Assembly (NCBI GenBank): GCA_030248215.1
Contig: JASANG010001270.1
Span: 1-64,000, forward strand
Source: Enoplolaimus lenunculus
Taxonomy: Eukaryota > Nematoda > Enoplea > Enoplida > Thoracostomopsidae
Length of the DNA: 64,000 bases
Direction of reading: 5' to 3'
The notes under the pieces were generated by a model, which saw only the letters and a list, made by a program, of their open reading frames with translations, was not told the DNA's origin and did no database searches. This document shows, piece by piece, positions 30,401 to 45,400 of the stretch. Within the stretch, counting starts at the first letter, position 1. Each line of letters begins with the position of its first letter. Position numbers and translations under genes: made by a program.

Positions 30401-33400
30401 CGAAGGGGTATGTTCGACGCAGGCTTAAACTTAAACTTAGATTTCGTTTCAGACGTAGGTATAGGCTATTTGAATCGAAGCGATATATATTATACTTCCC
30501 AATGCATTTTACAGTTGTTAAAGCACATTTCGTTGCCTTGGTTAGAGAAACTTGACTCTAAATTCGAGCCTTTGACTTACGTCATATTTTGGACATAAGT
30601 TTTAAAATTGACTCAACCTTGTAGCTCGAAGATTTAGGCGATGACAAACCTACGAAATGAATTATAGACTAATTTTCTGTAACCCCAGAACTCGAAGCTA
30701 AAAATAGGTACACTTTGTTAGTCAGAGCATCAATTCGCTTGAGGGGCACAAATCTCGCTTAACTGAATACATCAAAATTAAGCCAAACAGACATAACTTA
30801 AGAGTAAAATGTTGACTGAAGTCAAATCTGAAATTAAGTCATTGTTTCTGCTACTCTGTTATTATTTTTTATTCAATTTAAAAACGAAAACTAAGTATAT
30901 TCTATGGTAAAACTTACAACACAGCGGTAGGCAAGCTGGACTACCAGCTGATCCTGCATCCCATATACCAGACGAATTACAGGTATAATTTAAACCAGGG
31001 AACGTCCTGTAATACCCGTCGGCACAATCAAACGAAACAACGGATCCTGCTAAGGATGGCTGAGTTGTAGAATACGTTATATTGACGGCGTTGTCTACAG
31101 GTAATGCAGGACAGTCAGGTACGCATAAAAGTTCTAAAATTAAACCAAAACAAATTAGTCCAATGGCTTAAATACGTTCTATTTTTAGGAGAAAGCCGCT
31201 CGAGTTCCCGTCTCACTGGTTCAAAGGATTAAGGATAGTTGCTGCAATCCTGTTGAAATCCTAATGCTAAGTTGGAACTATATCTCCTTGAGGTAGTGTT
31301 TAACACGTTTTCAGGGTACCACGGTTACCAATTGGTGAAGCCGCGTTTGACGCAAAACCGTATCCGCCACGAGAGTTTGACCAAATTTAGTCCCTGCAGT
31401 GCATTATTGCAACAGAAATCAGTCTAAAATTTAAACCTACTCGATTGCACCCTGTAAATCCCAGTGAGTTGATTTTAACTCAGGGATGAGTTGAATCACT
31501 CAATCTGAGTTAGGACTTTTAGAAGTCAGAATTCTGATTCAGTAAAACTCACTGTGTGTTAATTATTCAACTTACACGCAATCAACTGAACTCAGGTTCA
31601 GAAGATCAGTTCAACTTAGAGTGAGTTAATGATTACTGTTATTAACTCAGAAATAACTAACTCTGTAGCTGAGTTGGTTAATCAACTCATTGGAATTTAC
31701 AGTGCAGTCCAGCGAAAAAAAACACATCGCTCTATATATCAACCGTGTATTTATGACGCCATCAGGAGTTTGTGATTCGGCGGACAGCCAGACATTGTCA
31801 CACAACGTATTGTGAAGTTTAGGTTATCGATCCAGTTTAGTACGGTAACGAACTTCAGATTTGTTAACTAAGCGACTGGAAAATCAGCAACACAGGGTTG
31901 GCTCGAACTGTCAGCCTACGGATCGTTGAGCGAACACTCTGCCACTACGCGACACAGCCAGCCACTACTTGTGCATTGCATATATATTATGTATGCATCA
32001 GGACAAGCATGTATCACACGCTTATACAGGTAAAAAATAATTTTGCCTGCGAACGAGGCAAGCTGCATAATACCCTATTCACCACACGTGCCAGTATTTG
32101 TTGCGAGAACTTGCAACTGAAAATTGCACGCAAAACTTGCATTTTTTCATCAGTCAATGAGAACGCGGCTGCAATAAATTCAGTCGAACTTGCATGGTTA
32201 TTCGCGCATGTAAACTAAATTCGTAACTATGATTTTTAATGAATTATTTGCAGTTGCAACGTTTTTCGAACGCAATTTTGCACAAAACTTATTACGTTTT
32301 TCACAAAGCGGATATCGAAGAGCATCGCATGACAACCCGGTTACAGTTCCGTACAACAAAGGGCTATAATGAACGCAGTCTCCGGTTCCTGGTAGCAAAG
32401 CATCTAAAATAATAAAAAAAAAACATTAATTTAAATTATTGTTCGTATTTCTCTCGTGTGCTTAAAATTTGACCGGTACAAAGTATTCCGAACGTTGGGT
32501 TCGTATATTAGTAGGGTACGTTCCGGCGGCGCCTATCCCCGAAATGTTCTGTATACAGCTGATTTGTGCAGTACTGCAAGAATGGCAAAAATTGTAAAAA
32601 TTCATTACCCAAAAGTTTTACAAAAATGCAAAGCCCGCTGAATTTTTCGTGACTTCCCGTGATCATTCGACGCCTAAATTTGAATTTTTGAAAAATTCTA
32701 TTTTTTAAAGGGCCCGACATCGGGGACCCAAATAATTATTTGTCAAAAAATATAACAAGTTATATATATTATTCGATGCATGTTGTGAAAGCTGACTGCA
32801 ATGGTGTTCAGCTTTTCGCAATCAAACGGTTAGTTAACGAGTTATTGTCAAATAACTGATTCGGTGCGTTGCCAACGATTTGAAACGGCGCCAAATCAGT
32901 TATTTGACCATAATTCGTTAAACAATCGTCTGAGAATGAAAAAATTTAGCACCATTCGACTGAGCTATGCAAGCTGCATCGAATGATATATAATTTGTAA
33001 TACATTTTGACAAACAATTTTTTTGGGTCCTAGGGGTAGACCTTTGAACCTTAAAAAATCGAATTTTTCAAAAATTCAAACTTAGGTATGCAATGAGCAT
33101 GGGAGGTCGTGAGAAGTTAAAATATGCAAAAACAATTTCAAAAGCGAACCATTTTGGGTAATCGCGGGTTGGAGGGAAATAATTACGCAAAACACCCAAA
33201 AGGACTGGGATCGCTATTGTATATAAGTTATCCTGGTTGAAGGATAACCTTTATACTGGTCAAGTTTTGTCGCTCGCTTCGGTCGTTCGCAGTAAAAAAA
33301 CTTTTAGATTAAGTTATCTCACTTCGCAATAATATCATAGCTTCACCCATGGACATATTACCGTCAAACACTGTCCAATGAAATGGAACTAATTTAGTCA

Positions 33401-36400
33401 AACGAACCAGTAAATTGAGCCAGAAACGAATCGGATAACCGGATTTCCGGATCTTTAAGCGTTGTCGCAGTCTCATATGCCATAAACGATGACAGGGACC
33501 TGTTTGCGGTTGAATACTTGCGATAATTGACACGATAACTGGCATGAGTTGGGTAAGCACCACCATGGGCCTAAAATAAATAAATAAATATACAATTACT
33601 CACAAACATTCAGTTAGCAATAGTTTGTTAGACTGGCCCACGTATAAAACAGGGCCAGCTCGTTTTCCGGCGGGGCTGTAATAGAGTCAGTTTAAGCTTT
33701 AATAGACTAACTTTTTTGTTTAGGCTTAGGCTTAGGCTTAGGAATATGTTTATACTATTGTTCCGATCTTGTTCTATACTGTAGTGACCCGAATAAGAGA
33801 GGAGGGGACTGATATTTATTCGGCCTCTCCAGAGGGTACCCCCCTTGTTATTCGGTTACGGACTGTTATTTATTTTTAACCCACGCTCCGCCACCCTTCG
33901 TTACTGATATATATCCGGTACTGCAACTGTCCGTTGAATTAAACATCTATTTGAGCTGCGTCAATAGTTTGAGCGATCATTCAACGCTATAATTAGGAAT
34001 GTACTTTCAAAATTTAAGTACGCCTTATAAAGATTCGAACTCAATTTTATTTGGTCCTGGAGTCATTTATGTACTATAATTAGGAATAACTCACCTCCAT
34101 GGACTCTAATTAAGAGTTAGGGACTCTATCCGCATACGGTCTCTTATTAGGGATACGGACTCCTATTGATTGGGACTCAAAATGGCGACCCCTCCCCCCT
34201 CTTATTACCCTACACCCTCTTATTCGGGTCACTACAGTACATGGACCGTTAAACCAATCCATAAATTAATAAATTTGATTGCTCAAGCACAGCTTTTAAT
34301 ATCCACAACATGCGACAACATAGTTTGTCTCGAGCGTCAATCTTTTATACTCAGGCGAAGCAATGATGCCGATATTATAAACGTAGTTCGAGTAACTCGG
34401 TCGAATCCTAATTTACATCTCAGGTAAAATTGAAAAATATTCATGTGAGAAAGAGTTGAAAAAGATTAATAAATTTTCAGCCAATTTTTAATTAAATGAA
34501 AACAAAAAATTATTAAACTACGAACTTGTGCAATCTTCGACAACGCTAAATGATTTTTCGGCGTCGGTATAACCAGTTTTGAATTTAAATTGGCACACGC
34601 TTGCAAATTCTCATCAAATATTTGGTTCAGATGAATTTCGATATAGCAAATGTCACCCATAAACACACTGTGTCCACCCAGACCGTCACATTCTGATTGT
34701 CGTACCGCTGGAGACAAAATACATTAGTCAATTTTGCCAAGATTGCATATAATGCATAGTAAAACAAAAGTATGCAGTTTGGAGGGTACAACCGGAGGTC
34801 TGCCTCCGGCTCCGGCAGAAAATCGGCCTCCGGCTCCGGTAGAATTTTTGTCGGAGGTTCCGGTAATTTCGGTAGTAAAATTTTGCATAATTTTCCTAAA
34901 TTTATCTGTTTAGCGCGTTTCGATTGACTTTTGTCACAATTCTCATGAAAGAATTGCCGAAATTTGGCAGAAAATTAGCGTGAAAGCAAGCAACTTAACA
35001 ACATATTGCAGATATTGGCTAAAATTAACTAATTAACCATTATTTTTACTACTTAATTTCGCCTTACCTCCGGCTCCGGCAAGTTTCGTTGACCTCCGGC
35101 ACCAGCTCCGGAATTTTTCACATCCGGTTGCACCCTGGCAATTTGGTACATTTCGTGTACAAAAAATGTACCAACCGTGCGTTGCGTTTTGTTTTCTTAC
35201 CCCGCTCCATTTTTTTGAAGAGTGGTATCATGACAATTGGTCGCTTGACAACTTGTAATCCGAAATTTCAACGAGTCGACTCATCACACATGATTATGCT
35301 TAGACTTTAGGCTTAGGATTAGATTTATTGAAACGCTTTTAAGTACACTGTTTGGCGACAAGTTATGCGGGGTTCACGTTATAACCGGAGCAGACGGGAC
35401 ATGGTTTGTCCCATGTTGATTCGACGTCAACGTTAAAATTCGAGCACTCATATCGGGTGAACAGACGAAACTCGAATGTCATATGACATTAGCTTACAAA
35501 CCACCGCTCTCAAATCATCAATGTGGACAATGTAATTTTGGGGTACTAATAAATTAATGAAAAGTCGGACGGCAGAGGCACAGCTGTGATTAAAATACCA
35601 AATACACGTCTGCAAATTCATTTCCGGCACAAAACCGCTTAGAAAAAGTGTCATAATTCAAAAATTTAAATTTCAAATTCTAGTATCATATGATATTCAA
35701 AAGGACAATTTGGGTATGTTACCTCAAGTATGCAGACATTTGAAAATATATCATATGATATACGCAGACAATACCTCGAATATCATATGATATTCAAGAA
35801 CAAAAGGTGATCCACACATGATAATAGCAGACAAATACGAATTTTTGAATGCGATATGGGGTTTATAAGCAGACAAAATGTTACCCAATAGTCTAATGGG
35901 CACAAAACGTGTCCCAAGCTGCACCGGTTATAACGTGAACCCCGCATTATCGGACGACGAATTGTCGTAGATTCCTAGGGGGGTATGTCTGTGCAAACAA
36001 ACGAAAAGGTATCGCATGCTATTTTTATTAAAAAACCGTTTCGGTTATACAACCTTGGCGAAATTAAAATTTGATTTTGGTTTAAAATATTACGTAAAGT
36101 GAAACTTGCACGCGGCATTGAATGACAAAACGCAATTCGTGCTGGGTACATTTTACTATTAAAGTTGCACATAATTTAGTATTAAACAGGCGTTGTAAAA
36201 ATTGCATGTGTTAAAAATTTTCATTTATCAAATTCCTCTTATTACACTAATTCTCCATAATGAATAAATTATTAAAATAAGCAAACGCTTTGTCGCGTGG
36301 TATGTCGACGAGGGTGCAATCGCAATTTCGATTCCGATTACAATTCCGATTCAAAACGAGTTCCGATTCCGATTGCACAATCAATCGGAATTTCCACATT

Positions 36401-39400
36401 TTAATTTTAGGCCTACTTGTTGTGATATGTTGTATAAAAATTCAGCATTATTTATCGATTAAATTGTTTTCGATTAGTTAACTTATCAATAATTGATTGT
36501 AGTTTTTAATTTTGACAGAGCCAAAAAATGATTGCCAATTTGTTCAAGTGACGTTTTTTGAAAATTGTTGCCGGTGAACAGACACCCTAAATCTATATTA
36601 TACTTGTTAATACAAATTATCCGTAGTCACAAAATTTGTAGTTCCGATTCCGACTCCGGTATAAGTTTGCTATTCCGTTTCCGATATAAATTTGCTGTTC
36701 CGATTCCGGTATAATCCAGTTCCGCTTTGCACCCTGATGTCTGCCACGCAAACGTTTTAGCATGCCTGAACACCTTAAGCATTGGCTTAGAACAATAATA
36801 AACAGTAGTGTTAGCCAAAGAATTTTAGCTTCTATCAAATTAACGCCATTGTGTGTGATTTGGCAAGTTAACCGAGTAGGAAAAAAATTTAAATTTCAAT
36901 TATTGCAGATGGAAGTGTAAATTTTTGAACGCCAATTTTAAGTGAATTTTGAGTGCAGATTGGAGACGTAACAATTTGAGAGAATTTAGTCTTTGGGGCG
37001 CATAGTCAATTTTAAGTATTTTTTCTTCCAGATTTAAACATTTGACAAGCGACACAGCTGTTGTTTGGCGGATTGGAAATGATTGTTTGTGCAATTTTGT
37101 ACTTTTCATTGCTAATTTGGCTCGTGTTACTTTAAGGGGCGTCCAGGTTTCTGATGGGCCCATAAAAGTGTACGTTTAGATTCTAGATTACATTTGTAAT
37201 GCTTAGGCTTAGGCTTAAGCTTAGGAACGCATTTTTTGCAACGCTTAGGCTTAGGCTTAGAAATACGCTTAATCTACTGTTACGCTCCTTAAAGTAACAT
37301 TGGCCGATAATTTTATGTTATCTGACAAGTTAAGTTTAGGGATGGCTATGATGTATATATTGTTTATTTGCATAATACTATAAGTATACTTTATTGCAAC
37401 GATGCCGTAATTACGTATCGTGTTTGTTTCAGCTTTAATAAATATAGATAGAAATGAAGAATATCATAAATAGCGATCGCAATTTATTACACAAGAGAAC
37501 GAACTTACAGCACACTGGGATACATTGTGGTGGTTCTAAGTCCCATTGGCCATTAAGGCCACATGTAAGCGTTATATTTGACGTAACGAAATATCCTGGG
37601 TCGCAAGAAAAGTTCGCAATCGTCCCAGGGAGGTGAGTGCCTGTAGAATAATCCACTTGTCCGTTTAATAACGATATTGCGTCGCATTCAGAAACACAAG
37701 GCATATCTAAAAATAGACAAATAACACTAAGATAGGTGTTCTTGTGTTTTTTTTAAAATATCGCTTAATCCATTTTTTTCTCATAAATTTATATACAATT
37801 TTTTTTTAATTTCTAATAATCAAAGCAAACACAACATTTCAAAGGGGGCCAAAATTATTTTAGGATGGTTATGAATCATATGACTTATAAGCGGTGTCCA
37901 AACGTTTTTTAGATGGGAAACGGATAGTAAAAATAAAACAAACGGGAACGGAGTTTGTGTTGAAAATAACGGAAACGAAAAACGGATATTGAAGTGTAAA
38001 AGTTTCAAAAAACGATGTCTTATTCTGCCTGCATAATTGAGGCGTGCATTATAATCACATGTTTTTAAAAAATTTAAAAGAAAAAATAGCAGATGCATTA
38101 AAATTGTTAAGATTTTGGATGAATTTCATAATTTTTTTGATTTCGTTTCAAACAATTGTAGCATATGTGCAACGAAAAATTGTGAGATATTTACGTGATT
38201 TACAACCAACTAAAGTTGAACACAAAAACGACAGAATTTCCGCTATTTCTATAAGGACACCGGTTTCTACCGGACACGTAAATAGATATCCGGTTATACC
38301 CTGGGGCTGAGTTCCCGTGGCCAAAGCATAAACGTGTTTTTCAGTTTTTAAAAGATGTCTTCAATTTTAAATTTCAACGTTTTTGATATATTTAAAAACG
38401 ACATTTGATATTGCAGTTACCTGAATTATAACTCTGTCTTTACATTTTGTTAATTTTCTCTCAAAAATTATACCATTTCCGGTTTAAACAGTATTAAAAG
38501 TTTACGGTACAGATAATAATTGTAATATTTTAATTTAAGGAAAAAAATTTTTGGTTACAAATTAGAAAAATTCACAAATTCCGATTGCTTCCATTTTTAA
38601 TATAATACAGCCGGACCAATTTGTTTTTACATACATTAAACTCAAAAAATATGTTCTTAAAATGAAAAAAACACAATTATTTCTTTAAAGTAAGAAATTT
38701 GTGTCTTATAAATTCACAACAGAATATTCTTAAATATTTCTAAGCTTTTTAAAACTATAATTGTATCTAAAATTTAAAACTTTTCACAGTTGGAAAAATT
38801 AAGAATGTAAGAGTCTTGAAATTTCAAGCTAATTCTGTAGCAAACATTTCGAAATAAAATCTTGGCAACGGAGATTGCCGACTGTGTACATAGGTTTTAG
38901 TTAAGAGTCGATGAGCAAAACTTACAAACTTCACAAATCCCATGTAGTCGTCCCCAGCAGCGAGCGGCTCGATTCATTGAAGTTGGAGTTAGACGCACCG
39001 CCAGGCAATCGCCTTCCGTCCATACAACAGTTGGAGCTGAAATAAAAAAACTTTTCTGTAGCCAAAATTTTCGATAGAGGGTTACGGTAAATAAAAATTT
39101 AGACGGGGGAGATGGTCTTGTGTTGCAAACTAAATACGTGTCTAAAAGCCCCTGCACAAAAATGCCAAACGGGGTTTTGACCCCGGAATACCTACCCTGC
39201 CTTGTGTTTTTTGTAAAGAAATGTAATGAAATTTTAAACTTAGAAATAGGCTGACTATAAAATGCTTATGTGCCAGCGAAACGTAATTTTAACTTTGAAT
39301 CGTACTGTGGTGACCCGAATACGAGGGGGGACTGATATTTAGTTGGCCTCTCCAAAGAGTATTCCCCTTGTTATTCGGTTACGGACTGTTATTTATTTTT

Positions 39401-42400
39401 AACCCACGCTCCGCCGCCCTTCGTTACTGATATATATCCGGTACTGCAATTATCTGCTGAATTAAACGTTTCTTTGTCTTGTGTCAATAGCTTGAGCGAC
39501 AATACAAGGTTACACTTTTCAAAATTTAGGTACCCTTAAAAGTTTCAAACTCAAATTATTTGATCCTGGAGTCATTTATGCGCTACAATTATGGTTAATT
39601 GGCATTTATGGACTCTAATTACGGTTTAGGGACTCTATCCGCTTACGGACTCTTATTAGGGATACGGACTTCTATTGATTCGGACTCAAAATGAGGACCC
39701 CCTCTTATAACCCCCCCTTATTCGGGTCAATACAGTAGTTACATACGCGCAGCTATGATTAGGCTTATGCTTAGGTTTAGGGTGATGCTAATTCACAACA
39801 ATTGCCGCAGTGCACCTCGTAACAATGTGTAAACCGAAAGTGTTTGACGTCGGCGCGCCTTCGTCGCCCCATATTTTCAGGCGGGGTTTAAATAAAATGA
39901 TCCGAGAAATCCCCTGGCATGAAACTTTTGTAGGTTCTCCACACAATAAAAAAAGATTTTCTTTGGCTTAATAAGTTTATAGGCTTAGGCTTAGGAATAT
40001 GCTTATACTACTGTTACAGCCCACAGCTCTACATGGAAGATTTGTGCGGATGATGACATTTCCATTGTGTTGTGATGAACTACAAACTTGCCGAATTTCC
40101 TTGAAAGCAACAACAGTGAATGGTACAAGAGTATGCAACTCTTGGGTTTCTGCATTGTACAAAATGTACCACCGGGCGTTCCGTTTTTGGTCGACCGATT
40201 TGTTTACAAGGGGGTGCTGTCACTTGCAATAACCATAAATTAAACTATAAGCGGTGCATTTTTGATGCCGCATATATAAAGTGTCATGGTTCGCACAGGT
40301 TGTACCCCCTTCTAAATAAGGGGCAGGTCTGTCAAAAACGGAAACGTGCGCTGGGTACATTTTTACTACACAGAATGCACCCAGTTACACACTCTTATGC
40401 ACCGGTTACACCCCCGCTTCTAAATAAGGGGCAGGTCTGTCAAAAATGGAAACGTGCGCTGGGTACATTTTTTTCTACACAGAATGCACCCAGTTGCAGA
40501 CTCTTGTAAAAAGTGCAATTATCGACTGTTGGTAGCATCAAAACGAGTGCAGTCATACATGCAACAGTTGGATAATACGTCTGCGATACGTCCGAAATTG
40601 TCGGATCCAAATCTAACGGTGTGTTATATATTGCATAATTTGCGAAATTTTTCGCATCGCTTTCTTGCTTTCTTCCATTGACATATAAAGCACAAGTGTT
40701 TGCAGCGCAACCACGTGCCTATTAACAACATTAATAACACATAAGTAAACGAAACCAGTGACGGGATATGAGCCATAATATTGTACCCTATGACCCACCA
40801 TGAATAACGGGATCGTTGGCCAATAAATGATTCGTGGGACGCCATGACCCAAGTTACTATTTAAAATTTTTGTTCGGTTACTATTGCGCAACCAATTAGG
40901 TGGCGTGCAAAATTTATCATGATCCATTGTAGCCAATCAAATTCTTACAAATGTTCACTAGTGATTTTATGACCATTCATCTATTTTCAACTCTAAATCA
41001 GAGCTGTACCGACCAGCGGCGGATCCGAAAATTGCGGACGGAAAGTGGGATACCCGAAATATGATAGCGAATAAAAAATTCGCAAGCGAAGCAAACAAAA
41101 AATTTAACTTAAAAAATGAAATTTAAATTTAAAATTGAAATTTTAATTTTTTTAATTTAAACATGAAATTTTAGTTTAAAAATGAAATTTAAATTTAAAA
41201 ATGAAATTGTAATTTAAAAAGAAACTTTTAATTTAAAAATGAAATTTAATTTTTTTAATTTAAAAATGAAATTTTAATTAAAAACTAAATTTAAATTTAA
41301 GAACGAAAAATACCGTAAGAATTGACATCATTGCGTTGGCAGCAGCAGCATCGCGTACAACTGCAAGTCTACCACCGTAGTCGTTGCAATGTTTCATCGC
41401 AAAATTAAAAGATCCAGGCGCCGTATGTTGAAAGTAACAGTAGTCGCCAGCCAGCGTCCCGTACAATCCGTATAACGAACAAGCTTCAGCTGCTCGACTA
41501 TCGCTGATCGCTTAAAATTTAATTAAATTTAACTTTTAAACAAAATCTACATTCTGTTTGTATTTTTATCCACATTCGAAAGAATAAAATTTGAAACGAT
41601 GACTTAATTATTGACTTTAAAACACTTTTAAAAACGATAAATTGGTCAATTGCTTAGTGCATACTTAATTATAAAGTCGCACGTTTGTAAGGTTTCAGAA
41701 ACTCAGCCATTTTAGAAAATTAATTGCATCTATGAATGTAATTGAAATGACCCTAAATTCTCATGCTCTGGTTAACGCACCACAATGTGAGTGTGGTATA
41801 CTTACAACATATGCGGTAGCATTTCGGTATTGGCTCTATCCATGATCCATTTGTGCCGCATGTAAGCTCAGACGCTCCGTACAGAAAATATCCGTTATTA
41901 CAAGTAATGTTCGCTGTTACACCTTCAACAATTGCACTTGAATCGCTGTACTGCGCTTGGCCATTGTAAATTGTCAGCGTCGGACACACTGTGATACATG
42001 GCATATCTTAAATTTAAAACAATCTATTCATTTTCTGAAAGGTTGACGTTTATGAAAGGTCCTATAATTTAAAACATTAAATCACTTAAAAGTTGAAATT
42101 TATGTAACATGCTTTAAATTAAACACAATAAATTTCATGTCAAATGTTAAATTTAAAACATTACATCTGTTTCAAAGTTGTCACTGGTATGTCTTAAATT
42201 TAACACAATAAATCTCGTTATGTCAAATTTGAAATTTAAAACATTACATCTGTTCAAAGTTGTCACTGGTATATCTTAAATTTAACACAATAAATCTCGT
42301 TATGTCAAATTTGAAATTTAAAACATTACATCTGTTCAAAGTTGTCACTGGTATATCTTAAATTTAACACAATAAATCTCGTTATGTCAAATTTTAAATT

Positions 42401-45400
42401 TAAAACATTACATCTGTTCAAAGTTGTCACTGGTATATCTTAAATTTAACACAATAAATCTCGTTATGTCAAATTTTAAATTTAAAACATTACATCTGTT
42501 CAAAGTTGTCACTGGTATGTCTTAAATTTAACACAATAAATGCCTTTATGTCAAATTTTAAATTTAAATCGTTACATCTGATAAAAGGTGTCACTTATAT
42601 GGCATGCTTAGGTTCAGCTGGGACACGTTTTGTCACGTTCGATATATTGGGTAACATTCTGTGTACGATATAACACAACATGAAGTTCCAAAAACAGTGA
42701 TTGTCTGCTAATTTCACGTATCGGTCAAGTTTTGTCTTTCACTATCATATGATATTGCTTACGTTGTCTGTCAATATCATATGATCTTTTTGCAAATGTC
42801 TACTGAATCAGTTGCATAAGTAGGGTTGCGTATGGCGGAATATCATATGATGCTAACAGACATGTGCTGTTTATATCATATGATATTTCGAGACAGAGTA
42901 AATAATAGTAATAATATTGCGGGTAATTTCAATTTTTTTAGGAAAATTTAAAATTTAGCGGGAAATTTAAATTTCAGCGCGAAAATTAAAAATTTGGCGG
43001 GAAAATTCAATATTTTGCCGGAACAAATTTAAATTTTGAAAAATTTTCACTTATATGACGTGTCTTAAATTTAATTCAACAAATCACTTAGGTCAAGTCT
43101 TAAATTCACAACATTACATCTTTGAAAAGTTGTCATTTATATGACATGTCTTAAATTTAACACAATAATCTCGCTGTCAAATCTGAAATTTACAACGTAT
43201 CTTTGAAAGGTTGTCATTTATACGACAATACATGTCTTAAATTTAACACAATGTCAAAACTTAAGTTTAAAACCTTACATCTTTGAAAAGTTGTCACTTA
43301 TATGACATATCTTAAATTTAACACAATAAATCTCTTATGTCAAATTTTAAATTTAAAACATTACAGCTCTTAAAAGTTATCATTTATGTGACATGCCGTC
43401 ATTTTTAACACAATGAATCTTTAGTTTTAAATTGCTCAAACCCATGTGTTAAGCCAAATTCTACGCCTAGGTAACCTTTAATGTAAATGCGAACATGGAC
43501 ACATTAGCCTTACATTTTTCACAAATGAACCAGTGTGCAATCATTTCATCAATTTCCAAATAACGCCAGCGAACCGATGCACACAGCGCTTGATCTGATA
43601 CGGCAGCACTTGGCAAAATGGTATCTGAAATATTAAATTACAACAACAAAAACGCAAAAAAAATAAAAAAATAAATAACAACTAAAATTGTGTAACTTTA
43701 GTAGAACAGGTCCATGTTACTTTGACGGGCGTCCAGATTTCTGGTGGGTCTATAAAAGAGTAGGTTTTGGATTCTAGATTGCATTTTTTTGCTTAGGCTT
43801 AGACGTAGGAACTCATTTTTGCAACGATTAGGCTTAAGCTTAGGCTTAGCAATACGCTTAATCTACTGTTACGACCTTCAAAGTAACATTGACCGTAGAA
43901 GACAACAGGGGCTGAACCCTAAAAATAAATTGGGGCGTCCACAAAAGGTTATTAGTCCTGCTTTGTAAATCATTATTATGCCTACCTGTATGCCCAAGAA
44001 GTTTTCTATCTTTTTTTTTAAAACAAATATCGCGTATTCCTTGTAAAATGCTTCCACTGTCACTAATTTGAAACATTACAAAATTATTTTGCATGATTTT
44101 GCAATCATTGACAAAACTGCTACTCAGGCCAATTACTAACTGACATCACAAAGTTGCATACTTATATCGTACGGCCGATAAGAAACTTGATCCATCGTTC
44201 GTTTCGGCCGAGTCATAAAGAACGCGTCGTCGAATTCGTAATACATTGGCATTGTTGAATTGGTGCCATACGCTCGCAATCCGTTAACAAAGTAATCACA
44301 CGCAGCGCAACCGTGAACCTGAAAATAAAATGGATTTAAATAAAGTTTTTATTTCTGTTGGTAAAATAATTTTAACTTTTTCACGCCTCACAATTTTAGT
44401 TGAAATTTTTTTCTTACCTTTTATAATTTCAAAATTAGTTTCTCACGCTCTCATGTCTATTTTATCTATGAAATCTTGTACCACTCAGCTATAGAAGCTT
44501 GACGCATCATTTTGTTGGCCCATGTATAGAACAGGGCCGGATCGTTTTCCGAAGGAGCTATAATAGAGTCAGTTTAAGCTTTAGACTAATTTTTTGCTTA
44601 GGCTTAGGCTTAAGCTAAGGCTTAAGCTTAGGAATACGCTAATACTACTGTTCCGGCCCTGTTCTATACATGGCCCACTTCATTTAACGCACTGCGCTGG
44701 GTATTGGTACAAATTAAAGTTTTTATCGTTCAGGTATCAACTTATTTTTTCACCCTTCGTGGTATAGGTATTTGCTTGGGTGGCCAATGTAAAGAACAGG
44801 CGAGAAACAGTATTATAAGCATATTCCTAAGCCTAAGCTTAAGCCTAATCCTAAGTGAAAGAACGACTTTATTCTTAAGCCTAATCCGAAGCCTAAGCCT
44901 AAGCCAAGCAAAACAATTAGTTGTAAAAAACTTTTCTAGAATTCAAATCGAAACTTTTCTACAAACAAAATTGAAACTTTTTAAGGGTACGAAAATGTCT
45001 CTACGGAGGCTAAGTTGTTTAGTTTCGCCTCTGCCAACAGCGTTCAACGTACGCTATCAATTTCTGCTAGCGAATAACGCGCAGCGAAACTTCGAATAAC
45101 AACAAGTTTCCCACCGTCGGCGCCGCAGTATCTCATTGCATTGTACCAGTTCAACGCAATGTGAACATCGTAAATGCAATATTGATCATCAGAAAAATAT
45201 CTATGATTACCATACGAGTTGCATTCGGTCACACGAGCAGCTAAAATAACCAATCACTTTAGCGCTTCTAAAGGAATCAAAACCAAAGCTTTGTATTATG
45301 ATTTAGTCGTAATTTGTGTCACAAGCGAAATTCGTTTTATACCGCCGTTCAGCTTTTATTACAGCTCATTAGTGATGTGAGCCGGATTGCAAAATACTGG

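Noticed and set aside
33309-33566. Minus-strand frame beginning MVVLTQLMPVIVSI
   Set aside because: Overlaps module 7 exon B in another frame; the in-phase frame (AHGGAYPTHASYRVN) aligns with the other B exons, so this one is a shadow.
34526-34707. Module 7 exon A as a dead exon because of its weak GTTCGT donor
   Set aside because: Frame, length and cysteines are intact, and module 7 exon B uses the same GTTCGT donor in the correct phase, so it is more likely a tolerated donor.
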